A stretch of 64,000 nt of DNA from Dicyema japonicum (taxonomy: Eukaryota > Dicyemida > Rhombozoa > Dicyemidae). The position numbers were made by a program, and so were the translations under genes. The DNA lies in NCBI GenBank assembly GCA_011109175.1, contig RDEW01000040.1, forward strand, positions 1-64,000. Direction: 5' to 3'. Below, one piece after another: positions 20,967 to 35,280 of this stretch (the first letter of the stretch is position 1; each line of letters opens with the position of its first letter). Below the pieces are notes generated by a model, which saw only the letters and a list, made by a program, of their open reading frames with translations, was not told the origin of the DNA and did not search any database.

Positions 20967-22310
20967 TTATGGCACTTTCACGAAAGCCATAATGAACATT
21001 ATTTACAGTTAGTCTTTTCCATCTTCCTCTGTCGAATGCGAGTGATCTCAATTCGTCCAGGTCGTCCTCCGTCTTTAGATTTTTTCTCACACGATTTAAG
21101 TCTTTGTTTAAGGCAGTCGGAAGTGTCGATCTAGGTTGTCCGCAGAAGGGTTTGTCTCATCTGTCATAGTAATCTTCCATCGCTTTGTTAGCGGGTGCAT
21201 CCGGGTTCATTCCTAGTACATGCCCAAATAGCCTCCACCGGGCATCTATCACATCCTTGCTGATGTAAGAACACATACACTTGTTGTAGATACCAGTGGT
21301 TGATATTCTACGTGGCCACTCCATTCAGAGTAAGCTTCTTAGTTGCCTTCTATGGAACGAATCCAGTTTCAATAGTTTGTTGAAGTAACTTCCCCATGTC
21401 CCAGCGTTGTACAGTAGGATCGGTTTCAAAACGCGTTGTAAAGCATGCATCTGATGTCAATTCCGTTCTTTGGCTCTTAGCCATCCTTTCTTTAGTTTAG
21501 CCGTTGCTGTATTTGCCAGTGTTTTCCTCCTTAGTACATCTTCAGCGTCTCCTAGTAGAGAGCCGAGCTTATTTAGTACGTCTCCATCTTTCATGAGTAA
21601 TATCGTCCTCTCTTTTGATTTCCGTAATTTCAGTTTTGTTAACATTTACGCTGAGAAACCATTTCTCAAGCTCCGCAGTGTTGGAGTGCGGTCACGTCCC
21701 GTGATACAAAATCCATATCATCCGCATAAGATGTCTCTTCTATGTCTCCTATATAGCATTTACGGAGGTCGCGGAGTGCAGATTCAAGGTATATGGTGAA
21801 TAGTAAAGGGGAGAGGGAATCACCCTGGGGTGTCCCAATCGTTGTTTTGAAACTGCGGGAAGTTGCTCTTTCTGTCCTCACAGATAGTCTTGTGTTCGCA
21901 AGTAGTGGTCTGATTATCCTAACCGACGATTCATCCAATATTTGCTCAAGCACATTCATCAGTTTCTGTCTGTTTATTGAGTCGAAAACTCTGGAGAGAT
22001 CTATTCCCAACACAGTGGTTGCGCCCTTGAATCTTTGGTGCGTTGCGCAGCGCCATCTGTGGCTCCATACAATGTCTGCCGTAGACCTCCCTTCTCGGAA
22101 CCCACTTTGACTTGCTGGTAGATCGCCACACCTTTATCCGGCTTAGTGCAATGTTTGCCAGCACCTTGCGTATCGAATTCAGAAGTATTATCGGCAGAAT
22201 ATATATCATTTAATGTGCTTTTGGGATATGGAGCAATGGTTCTAAATGATATCAGTGGTTGACTTTGCTTATTTAAATCTACTTTGACACAGCGATAAGT
22301 ATTAGTCACA
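20967..22310 (-). pseudogene. LINE-A, RT to 3' end, few lesions
   Basis: The minus-strand RT block at 21666-22013 is long and clean: 'LGIDLSRVFDSINRQKL', 'TTIGTPQGDSLSPLLFTIYL' and an intact 'SYADDMDFVS'. The C-terminal module follows through to about 20985 with frame breaks. The 3' terminus reads TATGGCTTTCGTGAAAGTGC then TAATAATAAA, closely matching the end of the tRNA SINE. The endonuclease is missing (5' truncated). Confidence 0.85.
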
Positions 22311-22345
22311 AAACTTGATATTAGACCCAGTCTTATAATAGACTG

Positions 22346-22530
22346 TTTCGTGTATTATTATTTAGAATTCACGAAAGTCATAATATCTATAGCCTCTAGT
22401 TTAGATGAAACGGCCCTCCGACAAACATAGTAGTCTGTTCGGCGGGGAAGCCAATTCCATCCTCAGGATGTGCCCGAATAGTCTCCAGCGAGACTGTATG
22501 ACCTCTATTCAATTAAATAATACTCATAAT
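22346..22530 (-). pseudogene. LINE-A 3' end fragment
   Basis: Minus frame reads 'RWRLFGHILRMELASPP' then skips to the 3' terminus TATGACTTTCGTGAATTC at about 22355-22380, so the intervening C-terminus is deleted. A separate insertion next to the previous LINE-A. Confidence 0.75.
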
Positions 22531-22539
22531 TTAAATCTT

Positions 22540-24110
22540 AATTATTATTATTATTATTACCCCCAGGATCACTGGGTCAAAGAGAAAGAAAAAAAGTTCT
22601 CATCTAACTAAAGTGATCCCAGACGACAAAGGTTAGGACGAGTCCGGCGGGGTCGAGAATCCTGAACAGTTCTTCTCATTGGACATGGCTTCGGCTCAAA
22701 ATTTTGTATGATTGTAGATAATTCGATAGTATTTGGAATACGAGGGCAGCTTGGTAGAACAGCCTCCTTTAATAGTTTCGTTGTAGTTCAATTAAAAAAT
22801 TTTCAATTGGTTGGATGTTGTGATCTGGTCCAATTAACCTTATTGCAGTCTCCTCGATTGCAGATAACTGCAATGTGGAAGATCGTGACATTTGCATTGC
22901 CCATGAAGGACTTGCATACGTCATTGTTGGTCGGATAAATTGTTTGTAAATCGTGGCAAGGATCCCAGTTTGATCTCTAAGTGTTTTTGAGAGCACTTTT
23001 AAAATTCTCATTTTTTCAGAGCAGAAGTTACTCTGTTTTCAACATGCCGGATAAAGGTGAGTCCCTGATCAAAGGTTACTCCCAGAATCTTCGGTGTTTT
23101 GTTAATAGAGATAGCTTCGTTCTTCATAAAGACTTTTGGTTCGATACAGAGCTGTCTCTTGTAGGTGGTAAACAGTGTGACAAAGGACTTTGCTGCTGAT
23201 GTGTCAAGTCTCCGCTTCGAGAGCCATAGTTCCAAGTTGTCGAGCATTTGTTGAGCCAACTGAGTCGCTGATTGAATGCTTCTGTTCTTGGAGGCAAGAA
23301 TGATATCGTCGGCATAGGAGAGGATTAGACAGTTTTCATTACAGGTTTGTGGCATGTCGTTTATGTAGAGATTGAAGAGTGGGGTGATAGTGGTGAGCCT
23401 TGAGGACTCCATTTGGGAAATAGCGAGATCTTGATTTGATGTTGTTGCAGAGCACTTGTGCTCGTCTTCCATTTAGGAAGTTTCCAAGCCAAAGTTTCAG
23501 GTTCGGATGGATGTTGGTTTCATATATTTTCTTTGTTAGAAGTTTCCTAGGGACTGAGTCGAACGCTTTTGTGATGTCCACGGATATAAGTACTGTCCTC
23601 TGATGGGTTTGGGGAGTTAAATCCTTCCGCAGTGAATTGTGTGAGGGTTGTAAGGTGTGTTGTTGTCGAATGGTTGTCCCGGAATCCGTGCTGGGTCGGA
23701 GGTATTGAGATTGAGTCTTGTATTTTTTCCAAAACAAGCCTTTCAAGGATCCTTGAGACCGGACTTAGAATAGATATTGGGCGATAGGAAGATGGTTTAT
23801 CTATTGGTTTGTTGGGTTTTCGGATATGTCTGATTAGAGACTTCTTCCATATTTCAGGGATTGTATTTGTGTTAATGGATAGGTTGAATATATAGGCTAA
23901 TAGTTCCAGGGCTCGATGGCCTAGGTGCTTCAGTTCACATGTGGTTATGTTGTCTGGTCCTTTGGCCTCTGAGTTGTAGGCCTTAGATATGGCTCTGCGA
24001 ACATCCTGACTAGTAAATAGGATCTAGTCATAGGAGCGTTTCGGTTCAATCTTTTTCAGGAATACTTGGTGTTCTTTTGAAAACTTCCTGTAGGATATAG
24101 ATGTGTAATA
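22540..24110 (-). pseudogene. Jockey-like LINE, RT largely readable
   Basis: The 3' end is a (TAA)n tail (TTATTATTATT in plus orientation at about 22542-22560). On the minus strand the RT reads in sequence 'SYRPISILSPVSRILERLVL', 'PPTQHGFRDNHSTTTHL', 'VLISVDITKAFDSVPRKLL', 'LGNFLNGRRAQVL', 'LSYADDIILASKNRS' and 'TPKILGVTFDQGLTF'. YADD and palm aspartates are present. A handful of frameshifts (for example near 23400 and 23560) break the frame. The endonuclease is missing. Confidence 0.87.
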
Positions 24111-24224
24111 TTTTATCAGAGTGTCTGGTTTTATGTAGACTTCGACTTTTCTCTTTAAATCCTTAAAGATAATTTTAATAATTTATAATAATTAAAATAA
24201 TAATGATAAATTTTAATTTCCACA

Positions 24225-26228
<2,004 letters not shown>

Positions 26229-26557
26229 CAGTTTTTGGGTTTACTTTTTTATATTGCTATCATAATTGTATTGGATAAGATTTTTAACAAAATATTTGGT
26301 TTGATTGCAAGGGTATCTTACCCCTTGAGTCCGCTGATGAAAGCTCGAGGATTCAATTCGCTATCATTTTTACGAGAGAAGAGGGATGGTTGATTGGCGC
26401 ATCTACATATAGAATGTACTGAATCAATAAAACTGCAACTAGGCGACAATAGTATAAATTGGTTTATTGATTACTCACAAGCTAAACTCTTTGACTATTC
26501 AAAATCATATTTTTACTATCGGATGAAATCTATGATAAGCGATTAATTAAAATAATA

Positions 26558-27378
26558 TTAAGTTAATTCTGTATAGTCTTCCACTTCAAATATAAGCTTT
26601 CCCTGTAGATAGTAAAACTCGGGAATAAAAGTGCCTATAAGTGCACCCATGACAAACACTCCCACCCACTCGCAGATGGCTCCATAATAGACAACCGTAT
26701 TACTCTAAATTAACAATATGACCAACCAAAAGACTCTTATTAACTTCCTGAAGGCAACCCACCATAGCTAGTATAAACAAATGATAAACCTATAGTGGAG
26801 CACACTGTTGCCACGACTGCTGTTAAAAGTCTCACAAGAGCATATATATTGTTTTGTTTAGTTATAAATGTCAAGTAAGTAATGACTGTGGCATATGACG
26901 ATTGGGAAACCAAAAATGTCCCAGCCCCAACATAATGAAGCCATTTTATAGAGGACTTCTAAGACAGTAATTTTTGGATCAAACCTGAACATTCGCTACA
27001 ATGAACCCTCCAAATACAATTCCCATTCCCAAAATCAAACAAGTGACGTTTAGAACATATATCTTTTTAGTCTCAACTTTGCCTGAGCATATAAAATGAC
27101 AATATCGAAGGAAAAATACCAAAAATGCTGGAAATAACAAAAAGCTTTACATAACACAGTAACAATGTTCATGAATATTGAATAATATTTATCCGAAGGG
27201 TTTAGTTCAACGATCACACTTAATATAACTTTATCCTCACTAACCTAATATAATCCACGTGGTTCTCCAAGTTGTGATTATAAATAGCAGAAATTAAGGT
27301 GGAAATGGTGACTATCGGGAATATTAGCAACACTAGGATTGGGAGGTAATGGAAATATTTTAAATTAAGTTCACCCAT
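26558..27378 (-). CDS. DRAM/TMEM150/Sfk1-family membrane protein
   Basis: Five introns of 22-26 bp are removed to give 233 aa with exact frame closure. There are six hydrophobic segments, starting 'YLPILVLLIFPIVTISTLIS'. The family signature appears in the middle as 'LNVTCLILGMGIVFGGFIVA', then 'WLHYVGAGTFLVSQSSYATV', and near the end 'YYGAICEWVGVFVMGALIG', matching the 'CEW' helix of DRAM and TMEM150 proteins. Members act in autophagy or lysosomes (DRAM) or in phosphoinositide kinase recruitment at the plasma membrane (TMEM150A/Sfk1). The sequence does not decide which. It converges with NDOR1, 330 bases away. Confidence 0.85.
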
Positions 27379-27498
27379 AAGGATAATTCAAATCGAAATA
27401 AACGCTTTGATATATATATAGCGTCGTATCAACGATAATGAAAAAATTATAAAATTAACATTAATTAATTAATCATTATAATCTCAATTTGTTATTTA

Positions 27499-27789
27499 AT
27501 GACATGTCTATGGGCGGTCTCGGAATGTGTAGCAGTCAGAGAATTCAAATCGGGAGAGATATTCACCCAAGCCATTTCTATTATCTACGCCCAGACTGCT
27601 GTCCAGTGTGACACCAATCCTGAAGAGTTCGGCACATTCTACTTCTCATTGATGGAGGTATACGGCTCACTTACATCGTATGACATTTATCGGTCAAGGT
27701 TGGAAGCACTGAACGAGGAGACCAATCATTTTGTTATCTATTTTGAGGCTGATGGGTTTGAGATCATTGATAAAAAAGCATTATCATAA
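27499..27789 (+). CDS. Hypothetical 96-aa ORF
   Basis: An uninterrupted frame with protein-like composition ('VREFKSGEIFTQAISIIY', 'EEFGTFYFSLMEVYG', 'LEALNEETNHFVIYFEADGF'). It starts about 120 bases from the divergently oriented DRAM-like gene, which suggests a shared promoter. I do not recognise it. The last third is faintly like a GSKIP-type beta hairpin, too weak to name. A further exon downstream is possible but was not resolved. Confidence 0.45.
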   Translation: MTCLWAVSECVAVREFKSGEIFTQAISIIYAQTAVQCDTNPEEFGTFYFSLMEVYGSLTSYDIYRSRLEALNEETNHFVIYFEADGFEIIDKKALS

Positions 27790-28235
27790 AATTATTTTGA
27801 GTTGACAGTGTCTGTCAAGGAATACATTCATGACGTTCTGTCTCATTCAATTGATTCTCAAAATTGTTATAACTATCAGGCCAGTTAACTCGGTTCACAT
27901 TTTCTTTATCTCGTCACTAATGATTACGAGGGTTTTCTTTATCACATCATTAATGATTGATGAGATTAATACATTATTAATGACCATTTCTCTCCTGTCA
28001 TTTATTTCGAAGATCAAGGTACGTTTTGTCAATCCTCACCTTTCAACTTCCGATTTTCAGACTGGATTTCGTTTTTTCCATTTGACTACTACACGCCTAT
28101 CTGCGTTATGTGGTTCTCTGTTTCTGGTAGCGCAAATTGATGAATTTACTTCACAGTCGAAAAGGACCATGTATTCCTCCCAATCCAAAAAGATTGTCCT
28201 TCTGATGACCGCCTGTCTGTTATGCCTCACCAGAC

Positions 28236-30900
28236 TTGGTTGAAGCCCGTCAGATGCTCTCCGGTTACATAAAACCAAACCATCGGGCATCAAAAGCCCT
28301 TGTCCTAATTCAAATAAACATATACGGAATAAAAGGAAAAGTTCTTGAGCTCAGGAACCTTCTAAAACAGAACTCAGACCTTTGCTTACTTCAAGACACA
28401 AGAAATTCATGTCTGACCGTCTTGGACGTTTCTTCATCATGTCAACTTACTCACGTTACAGATTTACCTAATGGAGATCCTTAAGGCTCAGTTCTTTCTT
28501 TGACTCTTTTAAACCTATATTTGTCTATCTTGTTGACTAACAAGAATACAATACTACTTTCATATGCTAATGATATTATGGTTGCCTCACGTCATCATAA
28601 TCACCATTGCTACCTTCCAGACAAACGCAATACAGGATTGGGTGCGCCTACTCAGTTTGACTCATCCGTACTGGGACTTGATCGAGATTGTCACGGAAAG
28701 GAGTCTCTCGCTACCTCTATGAAGACCAACATTTGTTCTTCATGAACCCATATCCTCAGTTGCCCAAATCTTCTAACAATACGCGAGGGATACATGGTCC
28801 GAACAAGAAAGTCGAAGTGTTCCCTCTCGCTCAAAGTTAATCGAAAGTGGTACCCGCTCAGCCATCGGGGCACTTTCCTCAAGTGGACAGCGAAAACCGA
28901 CGCCTACAATATTTTACTGAATAGGCATCCTATGCCACCTCAAAACCTACGTTCAGTCCCTCTCTAGCCAGAATGAGTCCACTGATTGCATCAAAGGATG
29001 AATTTCTCACAATACGGAATTTTGCCCCTAATAGCAGTGGCTGGATCGACGGAATGAGACTTGGCCATCTGAAAGATCTGACCTCTTCATCCGTAGGAGA
29101 ACAAGGACTTCTTACGAATTCAATTACCTCACTTATGAACCGGATTATGTCTGGAGTACTTCCCTAAGTTGTCCACCACGTCCTGTTCTCCGCTAATTTG
29201 ATAGTCTTCGATAAGAAGGGCGGCGGAGTACAACCGGTTACGGTCGGGTTTGCCTTCAGGAGGTTGGTTGCTAAAATTGCCTCCACACATTCTATTCCAC
29301 TCATCACGTAATTCTTGAACCCACCTCAAGTAGGCGTCGGTGTTCGCTTAGGATGCGTGGCCGCTGTCCATTCAACGAAGAAGGAACCTTACCACGAACT
29401 ATTCACAGATGACCAAGTCTTGGATGTGATCACCAGATTAAAGAGCTCACGGGCGTGCGGGCCTGACAAAGTATCTTCTATTCACCTAAAACACCTAAGC
29501 CACTACGCAATTGGCTACCTCACGCAATATACAACCTGTCCATTAACTATAATATTATTCCCAAGATTTGGAAGAATTCTATCATCAGACCGATATTGAA
29601 GGCTGGGAAACCAGAGACAGAACCTGCCTCCTACAGGCCTATTTCCGTTACCAGCACACTGTCAAAAATTATGGAGAAACTTGTATTATCAGTCATTATT
29701 CCGTATCTTCCATGTCCTATATTTCAACATGGTTTCCTTCGCGGTAGGTCAACCGCTACATACTTGGCAACCCTATCGCAGTTTATTGCTGACGGTTTTA
29801 ACACCCATCCCCGCCTCACAAACGCACAATCTTGGTTTCTATTGACATCAACAAAGCCTTTGACACTGTTTCGAGGAAAACCTGGTTGGAAAAATATTTT
29901 CTACTAATATTCGTCCGAATGTGAAATTATGGCTGGCCAACTTTTTGTCTGGAAGACGTGGAAGAGTAGTCAGTGGTGATCTCAGATCTAGATCACGATT
30001 ACTACCGAACGGGGTACCCCAGGGGTCTCCACTTTTACCAATTCTATTCAACCTATTCCTACACGACCTACCTAATGATGGAGACGAAGATTCCCTGCTA
30101 TTATCCTACGCAGACGATGTAGTCATTGCAATACGGAACCGCTCGACGCAAGTCGCATCCCTTAAAACTCAGACAAAATTGAACATTCTCCACGATTGGA
30201 TTGTTGGCAATCAACTTAAGATTTCTGCAGCAAAGTCCATCTGTTCCATTTTCATTTCGGACCGTCGTTTCAAGGATGAACCGAGTCTTTATTAATCCCA
30301 CTCGGATTCCAGTGACAAGTCCCCCACTGTCCTTGGAGTCAAGTACGACAGTCTACTCAATTTCAACTCCCACGCAAAGACATGATTACCAGGGGCCTCC
30401 AGAAAGTTAACGTTTACGCGCCCTTGTCCGGAGGACCACGAGGAACATGGACTTTTCCGTTTCTACCTCTACCAACAAACAATCGCGCCTGCCGTTGAGT
30501 ATGCCTCCGTTGCATGGAGATTCGCTATCGGAGTCTTGGTCCATAGAGTCAACTCGATACACCAGAAAACAATTAGTATGATTTGCCCACGTAATGGATC
30601 AACAGTCGACCCACTACTCATGGAAGATAAGATCCGTAGTCGTGGCTCCGGATTTCTTCGCGTCTGTGAGGAAGATGGAAAGCCGCTTCGCCTGATCCTT
30701 TCCATGGCAAGAGAAAACCGATTGGATAAGAAATTCTCATCCCCGATCGGATTCCTCTGCAAGACCGAGAGAAGACTCTTCCGGAAAGTAGTGGGGAAGA
30801 TGGAAGATCACAGACGTCGAATGGCACAATTGATTGAGAGGACTGGGATCACCTAACTGTTTGACTCTTTTGTCTTTCTTTCTCGGTGTTCCCGGGGTTA
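28236..30900 (+). pseudogene. Jockey-like LINE with rearranged 5' half
   Basis: The 5' end starts an APE endonuclease ('IQINIYGIKGKVLELRNLL', 'LCLLQDT'). It is followed out of order by a catalytic-like 'LLSYANDIMVASR' at about 28550 and a nested LINE-C piece (28965-29390). From 29400 the RT is orderly: 'SCGPDKVSSIHLKHL'-like, 'SYRPISVTSTLSKIMEKLVL', 'FQHGFLRGRSTATYLATL', 'GVPQGSPLLPILFNLFL', 'LLSYADDVVIAIRNRS'. The C-terminal 'GSGFLRVCEEDGKPLRL' block runs to a stop near 30856, then a CCCGGGGTTATTAAAA tail. Several frameshifts. Confidence 0.85.
28965..29390 (+). mobile_element. LINE-C RT fragment nested in the Jockey element
   Basis: Reads 'IASKDEFLTIRNFAPNSSGW', 'DGMRLGHLKDLTSSSVGEQG', 'LLTNSITSLMNRIMSGVLP', then in other frames 'SANLIVFDKKGGGVQPVTVG' and 'FRRLVAKIAS', ending 'PPQVGVGVRLGCVAAVHSTK'. 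This is the RT entry region of the retroelement class whose C-terminal module is seen at 2.2-3.0, 31.7, 47.3 and 61.2 kb. Confidence 0.75.
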
Positions 30901-30954
30901 TTAAAATATATAAAAGTCAACGAGGACATTCCTAAACCGCAGTATATAAAATTA

Positions 30955-32080
30955 CCGGGGGGCATGTCCTAGTCAAACTGAACATCAAGAACGCCTTCAA
31001 TATATTAAGGAGGGACGTATCCTGGAGGCGTGTATGGGAAGATGCCTTAATATTTTCGTATCTGGATGTATCCTCTTGACCAACATATCAGATTGGCGGT
31101 TAAAAATATGCCATTTGCAAAACAGTGAATTCCAAGGTTACCAAATCTTACTAGCAGTGAGCCCTGCTTCCATTAAGTCTCATCAAAATTAATGTTTCAG
31201 ACAATTCCGACACTGAATGAGAGTCACCGTCGATACCTCTGAGTTGGTCATGTAGTAAAAATATTGGGCCATCCTGAAGATATATGCAAGTTTTTGTATA
31301 GTAAGACTGCTCCTCAGAAGGAATAATTATGTATGTTAGTACATGTTCGGATGTTTTACTTAACTCGATGCGTTGAGTTGGTCCAGGTTAATTTGTAATC
31401 TTTCTGTAGCACTTGGATATTCCGATCACGTGAGGCCAATGAAAGACAAAACCGGTGAGGGACAATTCGAACAATAAAATATAAACGTAAAATTAAAAAA
31501 ATAATAAACGAATTTTCATCCAAATTTATTCTCTTTTGAATCAGCGTATTTTTCAATATTTTAAAAAATTGGACTCATTTTGACAAACTAGCCAACATCG
31601 CCGTGCCTGTTTGTTGTCGGGGGCGTCTTCCGAGAGCGGTGCCTGGCTCAACGCCATTCCCAATGGAGTTCTGGGTACCTTTCTGGATGATGAATGCGTC
31701 CGTATTAGGATCTCATTGGGACTGGAATTAAAACTCTGTTTTCCACATCCGTGCCGATGTGGAGACAAGATCGACTGTTTTGGCCTACACCCTCTCTCCT
31801 GCAGGAAGAGTGCAGGCAGATTTCCCAGACACATGGCCTTGAACAAAATTTTTAGGCGAGCTTTGGACGCCGCCGGACACCCCTCCATGCTCGAACCGGT
31901 TGGTCTTTGCACCGAGACGGGAAACGACCAGATGGGATGACAATCTTCCCTTTTGAAGCCTGGAAATCTCTTGTTTGAGACGCTTCTTGCACCGACACAT
32001 TTGCCTCTTGCAACCTACTCTAGTTGCGCCTGCGACGTTGGAATTCTTGAGTCGTCTAGGAGTGATTCCCAAACTTTTTT
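30955..32080 (+). pseudogene. LINE-C, palm and C-terminal module
   Basis: 30960-31080 reads 'VLVKLNIKNAFNILRRDV', the palm motif of this class. After an unreadable gap, 31610-31935 reads '[20 protein letters not shown]', 'RFPRHMALNKIFRRALDAAG' and 'LEPVGLCTETGNDQMG', the last being a decayed form of the PDGM step. The end near 32040 reads 'VAPATLEFLSRLGV' in another frame. Dead by frameshifts. Confidence 0.75.
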
Positions 32081-33240
32081 GAGGTGAGGCATCTTCTCTG
32101 ATTTTATAAAAATTTGAGGCACCCTAATTGTTTTTATTAATAATATCTTATATTTATGATTTTATTAAGGCAATAGAATTAAATTAATGTGTCAAGTGTA
32201 CCTGTATTTTTGCTTCAGAGACCTTTAATATCCGGGATAAATGTGGATAGTTGCAATCTTATGTCTGAGGAAGCTTCAAGCTTATTCCTGTACTTTGTTT
32301 TTGTTGAGGAATATAAGGGAAAACCGAACTCGCATAAGTAGGTAATCGAAAATGATAATAAATAAGTTATAGCTTTTTTGCCTATTTCTTGATATTTCCA
32401 ACTGCATTCAGTCCAAAAGCCGGGTGGCTTAGTGGTTAGGTGTCGGGCTTAAGTGGCTTAGGCTACGGGTTCGAATCTCGCTGCTGTTCACCTGGTGGAA
32501 GGTTCCACGCATCTACGATGCAGAAATGGTTTGACGAGTGACGCCGTCATCAGTGAATACTCACTGCGGAACTGGATTTGTCTAGAAAGGACCCACACAC
32601 AAGAAAAAGAAAAAAAAAGTGAAGATCATTCCTTGGTTCTACGATTAGTTAAAATTAACTGTTCTTTACTTAAATAAAGTGTGTGTCCTGCCTATGCGGA
32701 GCTATAAAATACTATGGCTCTCGTGAAAAGGCTTTATTATTATTATTATTCAGTCCAAAAATGAAACAATCCCCGTTCATATTCATATTGTAATTAGGAG
32801 TTCTTAGTTAACTTAATCAACTGTTTGTATTCTTATATGGCTAAATTTACAGGTTTTGTCTTAATGTCAAAGGGATTTTTTACTCAATCATAATTATCAA
32901 TAATTTCGTGAAAATATTTTTCAAAATTTCCTTTTAATTTTTTAAATGATTGTCGATTTCTGTGTGAATTTCCGAATTTAACGAATGTTTGTTTATTACA
33001 ATAAAATTATGTAAAACAGGAAAACATTCATAGCATGCTCTGCTACACATGTTTGCCAAAATTCTAATTTTCTCGAAAAGGCAGTTAGATTGTCGCTGAA
33101 GTCAAATATTGTGAAATTTTTTTTCTGTAAAAGTAAAGAAAATTCAGTCAATTTACTGAAAATATCGGATAAATATGCTACTTGTTGCAGCCAAATGAAA
33201 TCGTTTAAAAATTTACAAAATTGAGATTTGAGTGAATTAA
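32056..33240 (-). mobile_element. hAT (ZBED/FAM200-like) remnant, interrupted by a SINE
   Basis: The low-coordinate end (about 32060) reads GTGATTCCCAAACTTTTTTG, a typical end of ZBED5-type hATs. Minus-strand coding at about 33040-33225 reads 'QFCKFLNDFIWLQQVAYLSD', 'IFSKLTEFSLLLQKKN' and 'LTAFSRKLEFWQTCV', the mid-transposase 'YLADIF..LN.LN..LQG' block. A SINE with target duplications sits inside it. Most of the transposase is gone. Confidence 0.7.
32419..32750 (+). repeat. tRNA-derived SINE, full length with target-site duplication
   Basis: The head is a tRNA-like promoter with A box TGGCTTAGTGG (32425-32435) and B box GGTTCGAATCT (32468-32478). The body carries 'GGTTCCACGCATCTACGATG' and 'TGACGAGTGACGCCGTCATC'. 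The 3' end is CTATGGCTCTCGTGAAAAGG then (TTA/ATT)n. It is flanked by the 13-bp direct repeat ATTCAGTCCAAAA (32406-32418 and 32748-32760; the last copy overlaps the tail), so this is a recent insertion. Reference copy for the family here. Confidence 0.95.
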
Positions 33241-33254
33241 AAAAACATTAAGTT

Positions 33255-34013
33255 GATCTTTAATTATAAAAATCGTACTAATGTTTGTAAAACCGACGAT
33301 TCTACACACTGACAATGGAAAAGAATTTGTCAACGAAAATGAATGAATTATGTATGGACAAACAGATAAAATATGTCCGTGGTCGTGCAAGATGCCCCTG
33401 AATACAGGGTCAAGTTGAACGACTAAACAAAACATTAAAATATATGATCTATTCAACTTGTCTTTCGAACAAGTTAAATTATAAGTGGATTACGATACTG
33501 GATGAGATCACGAGTTCGTACAACTCCACGGTCCATTCAACTACGGCATATTCACCGTTCAAGCTTATGTTCGGTGATAATGCCGACGAATCGTCCAACA
33601 TTCAATACACGGAGAAAGAAATTAATTTATTATTCCATCAACTCGATACAGGTGATGATGAAGAGAAGAATGCAAGTCAGTTCGTTACTTTTTTTGGACG
33701 GAAAATGAAGTTAAAAAGAGAAAGGTTCAATAAATTTAATTGAATTTAAGGCTGTCGAGTTTTCCAATCTAGCGGAGGAAAAGATGTTAAGAAAGAGGTT
33801 GTGGATGAACGATTTAACGGTTTTCAATATTGGCGACAGGGTTGCTAGAAGAGTACGCACTGACACAAATATAAAAACTCGTAGAGGTGCTCTGAATGAG
33901 CATATGGACATCAATATTTATTACGTTAGAGAAATCTCTCCCACTGGGATGATAATTTGTGAATGCAAAGATGGAACTATTATTAAAGAAAATAGCAGAC
34001 TTGGCTAATTTAG
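33255..34013 (+). pseudogene. Retroviral-type integrase fragment (KRBA2/Ty3- or Ginger-like)
   Basis: The first frame reads 'VKPTILHTDNGKEFVN', the catalytic 'LHTDNGxEF' of DDE integrases. After a frameshift come 'IKYVRGRARCP' and 'IQGQVERLNKTLKYMI', including the catalytic Glu, then 'STTAYSPFKLMFGDNAD'. A C-terminal segment at 33784-34008 ('FNIGDRVARRVRTDTN') looks like the domain after the core in KRBA2-type integrases. Two frameshifts and an in-frame stop kill it. No LTRs or TIRs were found, so LTR element versus DNA transposon is undecided. Confidence 0.75.
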
Positions 34014-35280
34014 ATACAAAATAAATGATTTTTCGATTAAAATTAATTTGTTGTTAATAATTTAAAGTGATTACTTTTTTATTAGTCAATATTAGTATAA
34101 AAACAACATCTAATAAATATAATTTATCAGGAGTATGTAGCAGCATTTCATATATGTTTTACGAGGAGTATGTGGCAAAGTGTAGGAATTTGCGTACATA
34201 CGACGACAATCAATTTACTTTTTACTAAAGACTTTTAATAAAGTATTTCTAGAATTTGATCATAGTCGGAAATGTTTAGGGAAATTTACATTATTAGGGT
34301 TTATAGTTTTTAATTTTGGATATCAATCTCTCCCACATTCCGTAGCTAGCGATCTTTTCGTTAGAATCTTTCGCCACTTTTCCAGCGTGGTGCCTAAACA
34401 TTTATAACTTTTAGAGGGAGATTGGTCGTTTAGACGTATTCAGATGACACCAATCATTTCACTCACATGCCAAATTGTGTCCCAGTTCAGTAGGATCTTT
34501 GACCAAAGACCAATCTTGGATGAATGACAAATCCGATCTCATATCTTCGAATCACTTAGTAGACATAATAATCGATAATTTTAGTGGTTCTTGTTGAGAC
34601 TGTTTGCATTCTCCGTCTCTTGTAGACAGCCAGTAGAAACATTATATCCCTCCTGGTCATCCCAAACTATCTTCCTAGAGAAGGCCTTTGATATACCTCC
34701 AGTATTTAATGTAAGGAGCTTCAGAGGAAAAAATTTTTCTTGTATCTTCTAATTTCTAGATTGTTAGCCTATCAAAAAACGAGGCACGTGATCAATATTC
34801 ATATTGGGTCAACTTTAAAATTTTGTAGGCATGTGTTGCATTTTCCAGAATATGTAAAGAGTTAACGTTAAGCCTATTATGAGTACTGAATCCTCAAACT
34901 TAGTTTATTTATTTGAGGAAGGTTACGAGGAGATAACTTCCCTTTCGTGGAGATTAATCCCTGACTCCAGAACTAACCGCGACAAAAATCAAGCCTGTGA
35001 AATTTCAACCAAATATTATAATACTACGTTAGTTTGATGAATCTCACACTCGTCCCTCTTCAAGACAGACATATCCAAATTTCCCCAATTTAGGCCAGGT
35101 GGAATTCGAACCCATATACACTTGAATACTTTTTTATTTCTAAACTTGGAGTTTTCTATGTCCCTCGGCTCCATTAAGAAGGGGGACGTTAGGTTATATC
35201 TACCTTGCTGGGACGAAGACATTGAGCGTACCAGAACTTCTTAATCAGCTTGACTATGCGATTAATTAACCACTGTAAAG
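34014..35280. other. Mostly unassigned; possible second tRNA-like head
   Basis: No gene recognised. On the minus strand at about 35093-35118 the sequence GGGTTCGAATTCCACCTGG is a good B-box match, and the surrounding 200 bases could be a SINE of a different family; an A box was not convincing. The 5' exons of the adjacent guanylate cyclase may lie here but were not found. Confidence 0.35.

Noticed and set aside
33255-34013. A functional retrovirus-like element.
   Set aside because: Only a broken integrase remains; there are no recognisable gag, protease, RT or LTRs nearby.
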